A stretch of 64,000 bases of DNA from Leisingera caerulea DSM 24564 (lineage in GTDB: Bacteria > Pseudomonadota > Alphaproteobacteria > Rhodobacterales > Rhodobacteraceae). A program made the position numbers and the translations under genes. Positions within the stretch are counted from its first letter, which is position 1. The number at the start of each line of letters is the position of its first letter. Under the pieces are notes generated by a model. It saw only the letters and a list, made by a program, of their open reading frames with translations, was not told where the DNA came from and searched no databases. Below, piece after piece: positions 1-8,705 of the stretch. The stretch lies in NCBI RefSeq assembly GCF_000473325.1, contig NZ_KI421513.1, positions 3,109,217 to 3,173,216 of the forward strand. Direction: 5' to 3'.

Positions 1-1
1 G

Positions 2-661
2 CGGCAGTGCTACTGGGTCTGCCCGTTGGTGGACGAGTCCGAGCTGAGCGATCTGACCGCGGCGGAGGAGCGATTCAAGCATCTGCGCGCGGTGCTGGGC
101 GAGGGGATTGCTGGCCTGGTGCACGGTCAGATGCCGCCCGCCGAGAAAGATGCCGCGATGGCGGCGTTCCAGGAGGGCAAGACCAAGGTTCTGGTCGCGA
201 CCACGGTGATCGAGGTGGGGGTGAACGTGCCCAATGCCTCGATCATGGTGATTGAGCGGGCGGAAATCTTCGGCCTGGCGCAGTTGCACCAGCTGCGCGG
301 CCGGGTCGGGCGCGGCAGCGCTGAATCGACCTGCCTGCTGATGTATCAGCCGCCGCTGACCGAAGGCGGCCGCAAGCGGCTGGAGGTCCTGCGCGAGACA
401 GAGGACGGCTTCCGGATTTCGGAGACCGATCTGCAGATGCGCGGGGCGGGCGACATGATTGGCACCGCGCAATCGGGCGTGCCGCGATTCCGGATTGCCG
501 ACCTGGAGCGTCAGGCCGGGCTGATGGCGGTGGCGCAAAGCGACGCCCGGTCGCTGCTGGCAGCCGATCCCAAGCTGGAAAGCGTCCGCGGCAAGGCGGC
601 GCGTGTTCTTCTGTGGCTGATGAAGCAGGATCAGGCAATACGTTTGATTTCAGTGGGTTAA
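2..661 (+). CDS. recG: ATP-dependent DNA helicase RecG, 3' part
   Basis: RecG unwinds branched DNA such as stalled forks and Holliday junctions. Only the C-terminal ~219 residues lie in the window and the reading frame is open to the left edge. They carry the second helicase lobe: the ATTVIEVGVNVPNA motif, the QLHQLRGRVGRG motif VI, then the FRISETDLQMRGAGD segment characteristic of the RecG/Mfd translocation motif. The protein ends in a normal position for the family. The SOS-type half-site array and a 40-residue peptide gene follow directly on the same strand. The identification is firm; the start and wedge domain are outside the window. Confidence 0.96.
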   Translation, partial: RQCYWVCPLVDESELSDLTAAEERFKHLRAVLGEGIAGLVHGQMPPAEKDAAMAAFQEGKTKVLVATTVIEVGVNVPNASIMVIERAEIFGLAQLHQLRGRVGRGSAESTCLLMYQPPLTEGGRKRLEVLRETEDGFRISETDLQMRGAGDMIGTAQSGVPRFRIADLERQAGLMAVAQSDARSLLAADPKLESVRGKAARVLLWLMKQDQAIRLISVG

Positions 662-691
662 GCCGAGATTCCGTGGCGGGCTTTCTGCTGC

Positions 692-739
692 GTTCTTGTT
701 TGTTCGCAAATGTTCTCAAAAAGTTCTTTACAGGTGTTC
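692..739 (+). promoter_or_regulatory. Array of SOS (LexA) half-sites
   Basis: Five GTTC tetramers begin at 692, 702, 712, 723 and 736. The pair 712-715 and 723-726 has the exact GTTC-N7-GTTC arrangement known as the LexA box of Rhodobacter and related alphaproteobacteria. The first four are spaced 10, 10 and 11 bp, so they lie on one face of the helix. The array sits between recG and the 40-residue peptide gene at 810, about 85-120 bp before its start. The LexA assignment is inferred from the motif. Confidence 0.65.
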
Positions 740-809
740 CTGAAAATGAGAACAAAGGGGCAACAAGATTGCCAGAGAGCAGCGAACCAAACTGGAGGAG
801 GCCCGAGCC

Positions 810-932
810 ATGATGACACAGATCAAGACCACCATTCAGAATGCCCATTCCACCCTGCTGCAGGACGCCATCGGCGCGGCCTCGCTGATGGTGATGCTGG
901 TGGCCGCACTTCATTTGCCCGGCCTGCTGTGA
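810..932 (+). CDS. Small membrane peptide, 40 aa, probably SOS-regulated
   Basis: A short gene starting ATG-ATG at 810, preceded by a strong ribosome site (GGAGGAG, about 8 nt upstream). The product has a polar amphipathic N-terminus (about residues 1-19: MMTQIKTTIQNAHSTLLQD) and one hydrophobic stretch (about 20-40) that looks like a single membrane helix ending in HLPGLL. I believe similar peptides occur in other Rhodobacteraceae but know no function for them. The upstream SOS-type array suggests induction by DNA damage, which recalls SidA, the 29-residue inner-membrane division inhibitor of Caulobacter. That functional analogy is inference. The second ATG at 813 is an equally possible start. 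Confidence 0.7.
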   Translation: MMTQIKTTIQNAHSTLLQDAIGAASLMVMLVAALHLPGLL

Positions 933-1223
933 CCCTTATTCCGATTTCCTGATTGCATCTGCTGTGCCGGGCCGGCCCTTTCCTGTCCCGGACTGTTTTA
1001 GGGGGTCAACCGCCTGTCCCGATCCCTGAATGGATTGCCTCAAGATCCTGCCTGGTCTGCCCGGGTCCCGCACAGCAGAGCATAACTGCCGCCGCCATCC
1101 TGCCCGGATGCGCGGCGGTTTTTGTTGGACAGGCGGATTCAGCAGCAAATTCACCCTTGCAGTACTGCAGGGGAGGTCGCGGGTTTTACAGTCAATTGCA
1201 GTCAGTGGCGCAAAAGGCAGGCG
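933..1223. other. Intergenic region, no gene seen
   Basis: No convincing coding frame, tRNA or known RNA was seen here. The stretch contains one hairpin terminator (1089-1123) that would end transcripts running from recG or the small peptide gene. The roughly 155 nt between the peptide stop and that hairpin would be an untranslated 3' region or a separate small RNA; nothing visible decides which. Confidence 0.5.
1089..1123 (+). terminator. Rho-independent terminator after the small peptide gene
   Basis: CCGCCGCCATCC (1089-1100) pairs with GGATGCGCGGCGG (1106-1118), with one bulged base and a five-base loop, followed by TTTTT (1119-1123). Confidence 0.75.
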
Positions 1224-1676
1224 TCAGGCGCACTGCTCCTTGGCGGCGGTCTGCATCGCCTCCAGGGTGGCCTCAAGCGCCAACATGATGGAGGCGTGGC
1301 GGTTCTTGAACTCGCGCGCGGGCTGCAGAACTTCCAGCCCGTCAAAGGGCGCATCCGGCACCGGGCCGTCCTGGGTCAGCATGGTCTTCAACTGGTCGCG
1401 CGCCGTTTCAACCTCAGCCAGCGAGCGGCCGACCACATTGGCGCCGACCACCGCTGCTGAGGCTTGCCCCAGCGCGCAAGCCTTTACGTCCTGGCCGAAA
1501 TCCGTGATCCGCCCGTGCTCAACTTTGATATCAACGGTGACGGTGGAGCCGCACAGCGGGGAGCGTTTCTTGACCGTGGCGTCAGGGGCCTCCAGCCGGT
1601 CGAGATGCGGAATATCCGCGGCCAGCGCCAGAATGCGCGAAGAATACAGCTTGATCAGATCGGATTCGCCAGACAT
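1224..1676 (-). CDS. IscU/NifU-like iron-sulfur cluster scaffold protein
   Basis: A 150-residue protein of the IscU/SufU N-terminal domain family, on which [Fe-S] clusters are built before delivery to apoproteins. Cysteines stand at 42 (SPLCGS), 67 (VKACALGQASAAV) and 149 near the C-terminus, matching the three-cysteine pattern of SufU-type scaffolds. The ACALGQASAA segment is the most diagnostic. It is divergent from hisI with 77 bp between the starts. No other isc or suf genes lie nearby, so the partner desulfurase must be elsewhere. Whether it is a true scaffold or a SufU-like sulfur acceptor cannot be decided from sequence alone. Confidence 0.85.
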   Translation of the reverse strand: MSGESDLIKLYSSRILALAADIPHLDRLEAPDATVKKRSPLCGSTVTVDIKVEHGRITDFGQDVKACALGQASAAVVGANVVGRSLAEVETARDQLKTMLTQDGPVPDAPFDGLEVLQPAREFKNRHASIMLALEATLEAMQTAAKEQCA

Positions 1677-1753
1677 CGCTTTCCCGGGCTTTCCCTGCTT
1701 GGTGGTTCCCCATACATAGGGAGCCGAACAGCAGATGCAAAAGGTTTTTCTCC

Positions 1754-2125
1754 ATGTCTATTGCCGCGCCCTTTGATCCCGCCAGCCTGGTATATGATGA
1801 CGCGGGCCTGATCCCCTGCATCGCGCAGGACGAGGCCTCGGGCGAGGTGCTGATGATGGCCTGGATGAACGCGGAGGCGGTGGCGCGCACGCTGGAAACC
1901 CGCCGGGTCACCTACTGGTCGCGCTCGCGCCAGGCGTTCTGGATCAAGGGGGAGACCTCCGGCCACGTGCAGGAACTGGTCGATCTGCGGGTCGATTGCG
2001 ACCGGGACTGCCTGCTGGCGCTGGTGCGCCAGACTGGCGCCGCCTGCCATACCAACCGCCGGACTTGTTTCTATACCGCGGTGCGGGAAGGCGGCGAGGT
2101 CGAGCTGATGAAGCCGATGGAGTGA
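1754..2125 (+). CDS. hisI: Phosphoribosyl-AMP cyclohydrolase
   Basis: Opens the purine ring of phosphoribosyl-AMP, the third step of histidine synthesis. The 123-residue protein is the stand-alone cyclohydrolase (no HisE fusion). It shows the family signature: VLMMAWMNAEA, YWSRSRQAFWIKGETSGH, the metal-binding DCDRDC pattern (VDCDRDCLLALV) and the zinc cysteine/histidine segment GAACHTNRRTCFY. It is monocistronic here, divergent from the IscU-like gene and convergent with gluQ. Other his genes are not in the window. Confidence 0.96.
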   Translation: MSIAAPFDPASLVYDDAGLIPCIAQDEASGEVLMMAWMNAEAVARTLETRRVTYWSRSRQAFWIKGETSGHVQELVDLRVDCDRDCLLALVRQTGAACHTNRRTCFYTAVREGGEVELMKPME

Positions 2126-2142
2126 GCAGCACCTAAGGGGGG

Positions 2143-2192
2143 CGGCCCTGGCGGGCCGTGCCTCCGGCGGGGATATTTTCAGCCAGAAGAAG
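2143..2192 (+). repeat. REP-like extragenic element, copy 1
   Basis: A GC hairpin (CGGCCC-TGGC-GGGCCG, 2143-2158) is followed by the core CCTCCGGCGGGGATATTT (2161-2178) and CAGCCAGAAGAAG (2180-2192). A second copy with the same order of parts is at 57121-57177. Both lie between convergent genes. This copy supplies the stop codon and last residues of gluQ. I recognise it as resembling a motif that recurs at gene ends in Rhodobacteraceae genomes; the family-wide statement is from memory. Confidence 0.65.
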
Positions 2193-3039
2193 CGGGCAGA
2201 CCCACCATGCCGCGGATGTCCTGCGGGGTGGCACCCTCGGCGCGGTACCTGGCGATGGCGCGGGCGTCGTCGCGTTTGGCGAGCCGCTTGCCCTGTGCAT
2301 CGCGGATCAGGCGGTGATGATGATAAACCGGTGTGGGCAGGCCCAGCAGACTTTGCAGCAGCACGTGGATTTGGGTGGCCTCGAACAGGTCAGCGCCGCG
2401 CACGGCATGGGTGATGCCCTGGTCCGCGTCATCCGCCACCACCGACAGGTGGTAGGAGCTGCCCATGTTGCGGCGCACCAGGATGATGTCGCCAACACCT
2501 GAAATCAGCTGCTCAGGGTCCAGCTGGTGCGAGCCTTCAAACTCCGGCCCGGTTTCGGTGAAGCTGCGCAGCTCTGCGGCCTGCACGGCCTTTTCCATGT
2601 TCAGCCGGATCACGTCGCGCTCTGTCGCTTCAGCGGGCGGGCGGCTGCGGCAGGTGCCGGGGTAGATGCGCCCGTCGGGGCCGAATTGCGGCACGCCTTC
2701 CTGCGGCGCCCCCGCCGCGGCCTCGATATCGGCGCGGTTGCAGCGGCAGGGGTAGGTGAGCCCCAGGGCGGTCAGCCGGTCCAGTACCGCGCGGTAGCGG
2801 GGCAGCCGCTGTGATTGGCGCATCACCGGCTGCGGCCAGCTAAGGCCCAGCCAGTGAAGGTCGTCATAGATCTGCGCCTCCCATTCGGGCCGGGCACGGG
2901 ACTGGTCGATATCTTCGATGCGCAGCAGGAAACGGCCGCCCGCAGCCACGGCCATATCATGCGCCAGCAGTGCGGAATAGGCGTGGCCCAGGTGCAGCGG
3001 TCCGGTTGGCGAGGGCGCAAAGCGGGTGGTGAATGTCAC
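2179..3039 (-). CDS. gluQ: Glutamyl-Q tRNA(Asp) synthetase
   Basis: A short paralogue of glutamyl-tRNA synthetase that attaches glutamate to the queuosine base of tRNA(Asp). The 286-residue length lacks an anticodon-binding domain, as expected. The class I HIGH-type motif is FAPSPTGPLHLGHAYSALL at residues 6-24, and the KMSKS-type loop is KRLAKRDDAR. Zinc-ligand cysteines appear as CRCNRADI and PGTCRSR. The start is GTG at 3039, overlapping the stop of the upstream methyltransferase by 4 nt. It is the last gene of the trmFO-methyltransferase-gluQ run, and its 3' end runs into the REP-like element. Confidence 0.94.
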   Translation of the reverse strand: MTFTTRFAPSPTGPLHLGHAYSALLAHDMAVAAGGRFLLRIEDIDQSRARPEWEAQIYDDLHWLGLSWPQPVMRQSQRLPRYRAVLDRLTALGLTYPCRCNRADIEAAAGAPQEGVPQFGPDGRIYPGTCRSRPPAEATERDVIRLNMEKAVQAAELRSFTETGPEFEGSHQLDPEQLISGVGDIILVRRNMGSSYHLSVVADDADQGITHAVRGADLFEATQIHVLLQSLLGLPTPVYHHHRLIRDAQGKRLAKRDDARAIARYRAEGATPQDIRGMVGLPASSG

Positions 3040-3650
3040 GCTTTCTCAATTACATAGACGGTTGATTTCAGGTCGATTCCGGGCAGATGGTCGCCGTATT
3101 CCCTGAATAGCAGCCGTGCCGCGGAACAGTCCAGCCAGTCATTGAGCTTGCCGGTATAGGCGCGGTCCTCCAATGCGTGATCATTGTATGAGAAGACAAA
3201 CAGGCCGCCGCGCGGCAAGGCGTGCATGATCATATCGAACACCGCAGGCGGGGCCGCGCCGGTGCCCAGCACACCGCAGCCGGTGATAAGGCGGTAGGCG
3301 CCTTCCGGGATCGGTGTGCTGTCGGCAACATCGATCTGTGTCAGTTTGCGGTAAACACCTTTGCTGCGGGCCTGGGCAAGCATTTCCGCCGAAGGCTCCA
3401 TGCCGTCCACGGTTTCAAAACCCCGCAGCCGAAGGGCCAGGCCCGAGAGGCCAGTGCCGCAGCCGAAATCCAGAACTGGCTCGCCCATCTCCGGTTGGAA
3501 TTTCGCCAGTGCTTGGGCAATCCGCCCCGGTGTCGCATACCCGTTACCGGCAATCTCGGCGTCATAGGAAGCGGCCCACTGGTTGTAGTGCTCCAGGGTC
3601 GCTTCCGGTGTTTCAAGGTCGTAGGCCTTGTCCAGAAACTTATCGCTCAT
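3036..3650 (-). CDS. Class I SAM-dependent methyltransferase, unknown substrate
   Basis: A 204-residue Rossmann methyltransferase. Motif I is VLDFGCGTGLSGLALR (about residues 59-74), followed by VDGMEPSAEMLAQA for the acidic ribose-binding position. The middle section (LITGCGVLGTGAAPPAVFDM) and the PRGGLFVFSYNDHALED strand-loop fit Methyltransf_11/12-type enzymes acting on small molecules. It sits between trmFO and gluQ and overlaps gluQ by 4 nt, so it is co-transcribed with two tRNA-modification genes. That does not prove an RNA substrate, and the fold alone does not name one. Confidence 0.85.
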   Translation of the reverse strand: MSDKFLDKAYDLETPEATLEHYNQWAASYDAEIAGNGYATPGRIAQALAKFQPEMGEPVLDFGCGTGLSGLALRLRGFETVDGMEPSAEMLAQARSKGVYRKLTQIDVADSTPIPEGAYRLITGCGVLGTGAAPPAVFDMIMHALPRGGLFVFSYNDHALEDRAYTGKLNDWLDCSAARLLFREYGDHLPGIDLKSTVYVIEKA

Positions 3651-3683
3651 GGCGTAAGTTTAGGCGCTGCTTCCGTATCGCGT

Positions 3684-5039
3684 CTAGGAAAAGTTGCCAA
3701 GCCACTCCTGCCAGACCGCTTTGGCGCGGTCGGTATAGGCCTTGTAGCGGTCCTTGCGGCCGCGGCGGCCGCCCTTCAGGCCGTCGACCGGGCGGAACAG
3801 GCCGAAGTTCACGTTCATCGGCTGGAAGGTCTTGGCCTCGGCACCGCCGGTGATGTGGTGGATCAGCGCGCCCATGGCGCTGTCCTGCGGCACCTCGGGC
3901 AGTTCCCGGCCGAGGATCTCTGCTGCTGCCAGCCGCCCTGCCAGCAGGCCCATGGCGGCGCTTTCCACATAGCCCTCGACGCCGGTGATCTGACCGGCAA
4001 AGCGGATGTTGGGCTTCCGCTTCAGCCGCATCTGCGCATCCAGCAGGGTGGGCGAATTGATGAAGGTATTGCGGTGGATGCCGCCAAGCCTGGCAAAGCT
4101 GGCATTCTCCAGGCCCGGGATCATCCGGAACACCTCAGTCTGGGCGCCGTATTTCATCTTGGTCTGGAAGCCGACGATGTTGAACAGCGTACCCAAAGCA
4201 TTGTCGCGGCGCAGCTGCACCACGGCATGGGCCTTTTCTTCAGGCTTATGCGGGTTGGTCAGCCCCACCGGCTTCATCGGCCCGTGGCGCAGCGTTTCGC
4301 GGCCGCGTTCGGCCATCACCTCGATCGGGAGGCAGCCGTCGAAATAGCCCGCGGTTTCGCCCTCGTGGAACTCAGTTTTGTCAGCTGACAATAACGCGTC
4401 GATGAAGGCCTCGTACTGGTCCTTGTCCATCGGGCAGTTGAGGTAGGCGGTGCGCTCTTCCTCGGTCTCGCCCTTGTCATAGCGGGACTGCATCCAGGCC
4501 TGGGACATGTCGATGCTTTCGGCATAGACGATCGGCGCGATGGCATCGAAAAAGGCCAGCGACTCGGCGCCGGTCTCGGCCTGGATCGCTTTGCCCAGTT
4601 CCGGCGAGGTCAGCGGGCCGGTGGCGAAGATCCAGTGGCCGTCTGCAGGCAGCTCGGTGATCTCCTCGTAGGAGACCGACACATTCGGATGCGCCTTCAG
4701 CCTGGCGGTCACGGTTTCGGCAAAGGGCTCCCGGTCAACGGCCAGGGCGCCGCCAGCCGGCAGGCGGTGCTGATCGGCGGTGGTCATGATCAGGCCGTTC
4801 GCCTGACGCATTTCCCAGTGCAGCAGGCCGACGGCGTTCTGCTCGTCATCATCCGAGCGGAAGGAGTTGGAGCACACCATCTCGCCCAGGTTGCCGGTCT
4901 GGTGGGCAAAGGTTTCCACCTTTGGGCGCATTTCGTGGATCACCACCTGAACGCCCATGTTTGCCGCCTGCCAGGCCGCTTCCGAGCCGGCCATGCCGCC
5001 GCCCACGATGTGCAATGTCTGTGCCGAATGATCTGTCAT
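3684..5039 (-). CDS. trmFO: Methylenetetrahydrofolate-tRNA-(uracil-5-)-methyltransferase TrmFO
   Basis: Flavoprotein that makes ribothymidine at position 54 of tRNA, using methylenetetrahydrofolate as carbon donor. The N-terminus holds the FAD-binding [14 protein letters not shown] loop. [23 protein letters not shown] style residues follow (cut short here), and [14 protein letters not shown] and PFVHRNT-like [10 protein letters not shown] segments are typical of the TrmFO/Gid family. From ATG at 5039 the protein has 451 residues, normal for the family; an in-frame GTG nine bases upstream is less likely. It is first in a three-gene run with the methyltransferase (33 nt gap) and gluQ. Confidence 0.95.
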   Translation of the reverse strand: MTDHSAQTLHIVGGGMAGSEAAWQAANMGVQVVIHEMRPKVETFAHQTGNLGEMVCSNSFRSDDDEQNAVGLLHWEMRQANGLIMTTADQHRLPAGGALAVDREPFAETVTARLKAHPNVSVSYEEITELPADGHWIFATGPLTSPELGKAIQAETGAESLAFFDAIAPIVYAESIDMSQAWMQSRYDKGETEEERTAYLNCPMDKDQYEAFIDALLSADKTEFHEGETAGYFDGCLPIEVMAERGRETLRHGPMKPVGLTNPHKPEEKAHAVVQLRRDNALGTLFNIVGFQTKMKYGAQTEVFRMIPGLENASFARLGGIHRNTFINSPTLLDAQMRLKRKPNIRFAGQITGVEGYVESAAMGLLAGRLAAAEILGRELPEVPQDSAMGALIHHITGGAEAKTFQPMNVNFGLFRPVDGLKGGRRGRKDRYKAYTDRAKAVWQEWLGNFS

Positions 5040-5392
5040 GCCCGCCACATAGGGCAGGGGGCGGGGCTGTGCAACCGGCTTGGCGGCTCAATGCGGGCCG
5101 CGGAGATGCCGCATTCTGCGCGTGGCGAATGCCGGATGCTCAGGCTGAACGGATGAAGGGGGAATTTGGGGCCGCCGCTGCGGGAATGATCGACCGGTGA
5201 GAGAGAACCGGCTGGAGGGACCCTTCCGCAGCAGCAGCCCAAATTGTGCAGGCCCGGGACTGTGCGCCGACCTTGCCCAATCTTTGCCATCTTTCCGCCT
5301 GAATTGAAAGGCAGTTGGCTGGCGTCTTAAGGAAACAATAGGTTTCGATTGGTAAACAAAGCCTAAAGTTCTCCGAAAATTTTCGGAAAACC
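5040..5392. other. Intergenic region with a 16-bp palindrome
   Basis: About 350 bp without a credible gene between trmFO (start) and the enoyl-CoA hydratase-like gene (stop). Its right end holds the perfect palindrome TCCGAAAATTTTCGGA (5372-5387), only five bases past the stop codon of the hydratase-like gene. It could be that gene's terminator hairpin or a protein-binding site. The promoter of trmFO should also lie in the left part; I could not place it with confidence. Confidence 0.5.
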
Positions 5393-6178
5393 TTATTCCT
5401 GCCAGTCAGGCGCGCGTTTTTCGATAAAGGCGGCCATGCCTTCGATGGTGTCGCGGTACATCAGGTTCTCGACGATCACCCCGCTGGTATAGGCATAGGC
5501 CTGATCCAGCGGCATCTGCAGTTGCTCATAAAACGCCTGCTTGCCGATCTTGACCGCCGCGCCCAGTTTCGCGGCGATTGTTTCGGCCAGCTTGGTGGTT
5601 TCCGATTCCAGCTGATCCAGCGGCACAGCGCGGTTGGCCAGCCCCAGTTCCACCGCGCGGGCCGCGTCGATGAATTCGCCCGTGGTCAGCAGCTCAAACG
5701 CCTGCTTGCGCGGGATGTTGCGGGACAAGGCCACCATCGGGGTGGAGCAGAACAGCCCGATGTTCACCCCGTTGACGCCGAACCTGGTGCCCTCAGCCGC
5801 CACCGCCAGATCGCAGGAGGCGACCAGCTGGCAGCCCGCCGCCGTGGCGATGCCGTGGACCTGAGCGATCACCGGCTGGGGCAGGGACTGCAGCCCCATC
5901 ATCACGCGGGTGCAGCGGGCGAACAGATCTTGGAAGTAGGCCTTGCCTCCATCTTCTGCGGCACGGCCCGCAGTCATCTGCTTGATGTCATGGCCCGCGC
6001 AAAAGCCTTTGCCGGTGCCGGACAGGATCACTACCTTGATGCTGCTGTCCTCGCGCAGGGCCTCAAACTGTTCCTGCAGCGCCGCCAGCATCTCGTCCGA
6101 CAGCGCGTTCAGCTTTTCCGGTGTGTTCATGGTCAGCCGGGCAATGCCGCCCGTGTCGCAACGTTCCAGAATTGCCAT
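5393..6178 (-). CDS. Enoyl-CoA hydratase/isomerase-family protein, ECHDC3-like
   Basis: A 261-residue crotonase-fold protein. The oxyanion-hole segments are present (GKGFCAGHDIKQM and HGIATAAGCQLVASCD). The two glutamates that do hydration in classical enoyl-CoA hydratases are replaced: Q in AAGCQLVA and G in NGVNIGLFC. This matches the ECHDC3-type branch, with its GLFCSTPMVALSR segment. The chemistry is therefore uncertain; it may bind acyl-CoA without hydrating it. The start has a strong GGAGGAG site. It is divergent from a PaaI-type thioesterase, which supports a role in acyl-CoA turnover. Confidence 0.88.
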   Translation of the reverse strand: MAILERCDTGGIARLTMNTPEKLNALSDEMLAALQEQFEALREDSSIKVVILSGTGKGFCAGHDIKQMTAGRAAEDGGKAYFQDLFARCTRVMMGLQSLPQPVIAQVHGIATAAGCQLVASCDLAVAAEGTRFGVNGVNIGLFCSTPMVALSRNIPRKQAFELLTTGEFIDAARAVELGLANRAVPLDQLESETTKLAETIAAKLGAAVKIGKQAFYEQLQMPLDQAYAYTSGVIVENLMYRDTIEGMAAFIEKRAPDWQE

Positions 6179-6236
6179 CTTGCTCTCCTCCCAAGGGTTG
6201 CGCCAACTCTAGTCAGCGCGAAGGGAAAGGAAAAGC

Positions 6237-6659
6237 ATGGCACTGGCATTTGATGTCGCAGGTCTGACGGACTACCTGCATGAGATCTTTCCGCAGGTGA
6301 AGGACGATTTTGCCATTGATGCGATGGATGAGACGGGTCTGCGGATGCGCCTTCTGACCGCGGAGCGGCACCTGCGGCCCGGCGGCACCGTGTCGGGCCC
6401 GTCGATGTTCGCGCTGGCCGATTGCGCGATCTATGCGCTGATCCTGTCGCGGCTGGGGCGCGAGGCGCTGGCGGTCACCACCAATTGCGCGCTCGATTTC
6501 ATGCGCAAGCCTGTGGCAGGCGCCGATGTGATCGCCGAGGCGCGGTTGCTCAAGCTGGGCCGGGTTCTGGCGGTGGCGGATGTGCTGATGTATTCCGAAG
6601 GGATGGCGGAGCCGGTCGCCCGCGCCTCCATGACCTATTCGATCCCGCCCAAGCGCTAA
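6237..6659 (+). CDS. PaaI-family hotdog-fold thioesterase
   Basis: A 140-residue single hotdog-domain protein that should hydrolyse a CoA thioester. The family pattern is visible: RPGGTVSGPSMFALADCAIYALILS (shortened here) carries the central helix with its conserved aspartate, and TTNCALDFMRKPVAGADVIAEARLLKLGR-type strands follow. The SD-like AAAGGAAAAG lies just before ATG 6237. It diverges from the ECHDC3-like gene with 58 bp between starts, so the two may share regulation. Its tail overlaps the end of psd on the other strand by about 3 nt. Substrate unknown. Confidence 0.85.
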   Translation: MALAFDVAGLTDYLHEIFPQVKDDFAIDAMDETGLRMRLLTAERHLRPGGTVSGPSMFALADCAIYALILSRLGREALAVTTNCALDFMRKPVAGADVIAEARLLKLGRVLAVADVLMYSEGMAEPVARASMTYSIPPKR

Positions 6660-7546
6660 AGCCCGGTGGCCAGCGGCTGGCCGACCTTGACCAGCGTTTC
6701 CCGGCCCTTGGCGCTGTTGGCCGCGAGGTCATCGGCAAACCGGATTCTGCCCGGCTCGAACACCACCACCACGGTGGAGCCGCCGAACTTGAAATAACCC
6801 TTTTCGTCCATCTTCTGCACTTCGCCGGCCGTGCGGGTGTTGACGATGGCGCCGACGCCAAAGGCGCCGACCTCGACAAAGCAGTAGCTGCCGAAGTTTT
6901 CGGTCTCAACCAGCGTCCAGCTGCGCTTGTTCTCGCCGAACACATCCGGCCCGGCCCCCAGCGCAATCGGGTTCACCGAATGCAGCGCGCCGGGAATGTC
7001 CTCTGCCGCTGCGATCCGGCCTGCGGCGGGGAAGTGATAGCGGTGATAATCCGCCGGGCACAGCCGCACGATGGCCAGCGCGCCGCCGATGAAGCGGTCC
7101 GCAATGCCCGGCAGCATGGTACGGACTGACATCGGATAGCCCTTGACCGGGACAAACACATCCTCTGCCAGTTCAGGGAACACCAGCACCCGGCCGTCGG
7201 CGGGTGATACAATATCCTTCGGGTCATCGCTGAAGGGGCGGGCTTCGGGTTTCAGGTGGCGCACAAAGAAATCGTTGAAACAAGCGTAGCTGTCAGCAGG
7301 GGCCGTGGCCTCAGACATGTCAATCGACAGATCGTCGACCACCTTGGCGATCTTGCCCCTGGAAAACCGCGAGTCGAACCAGGCGCCCATCAAGCGGCTG
7401 ATGAGCGCGGAGCGGAACAGCAGCTTTTCCACCGGCCTGGCGCTGGCATTCTGATAGGCCCAGCGGATCCATTTCTCGCCCAGCACCACCTCCTCAAAGG
7501 TCTCGCCGGTTTCGCGGTCAACAACAAGGATGGGGTCGCGCTGCAT
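6656..7546 (-). CDS. psd: Phosphatidylserine decarboxylase proenzyme
   Basis: Converts phosphatidylserine to phosphatidylethanolamine at the inner membrane. The self-cleavage site is FKFGGSTVVV, with Ser257 becoming the pyruvoyl group of the small subunit. VSPADGRV (catalytic Asp) and LCPADYHRYHFPAAG (catalytic His) are also clear. I start at ATG 7546, which has an AGG site upstream and gives 296 residues, typical of the long bacterial form; a longer frame from 7624 would add a low-quality N-terminus. It is monocistronic and convergent with the thioesterase. pssA is not in the window. Confidence 0.94.
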   Translation of the reverse strand: MQRDPILVVDRETGETFEEVVLGEKWIRWAYQNASARPVEKLLFRSALISRLMGAWFDSRFSRGKIAKVVDDLSIDMSEATAPADSYACFNDFFVRHLKPEARPFSDDPKDIVSPADGRVLVFPELAEDVFVPVKGYPMSVRTMLPGIADRFIGGALAIVRLCPADYHRYHFPAAGRIAAAEDIPGALHSVNPIALGAGPDVFGENKRSWTLVETENFGSYCFVEVGAFGVGAIVNTRTAGEVQKMDEKGYFKFGGSTVVVVFEPGRIRFADDLAANSAKGRETLVKVGQPLATGL

Positions 7547-7667
7547 TTGGCCTGCCACGTCTGATGAATGTCCCGCCGCGCCTAGCAAAGACGAGCAGTC
7601 AGGCCAAGGGGGATTGGTGCGCAACGTTAGGGCCGGGACCGTCCAGGGGCTGGATCAATCAAATCAG

Positions 7668-7695
7668 CGTTCGCCCGCCGTGGGGCGGGCGGACG
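7668..7695. repeat. Strong 12-bp hairpin between psd and speE
   Basis: CGTTCGCCCGCC (7668-7679) pairs with GGCGGGCGGACG (7684-7695) around the loop GTGG, with one G-T pair. No U-run follows on either strand, so it is not a standard terminator. It lies upstream of psd. The rest of 7547-7807 shows no gene. Confidence 0.5.
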
Positions 7696-7807
7696 CGTGT
7701 TTGCCGCTGGCGCGGCAGGCGAATTGGAAAAAACAGACCCGGTTCAGGCTGCAACCAAACAAGACGTAATAGATTACAACAAGGTTTCCGAATTAGCCCC
7801 GGATACG

Positions 7808-7830
7808 AAAAAGGGGGCCGAAGCCCTCTC
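7808..7830 (-). terminator. Rho-independent terminator after speE
   Basis: On the minus strand a GAGGGC-TTCG-GCCCCC stem is followed by five T. It lies 12 nt past the speE stop. Confidence 0.75.
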
Positions 7831-7841
7831 ATGCCTCCCGC

Positions 7842-8701
<860 letters not shown>

Positions 8702-8705
<4 letters not shown>

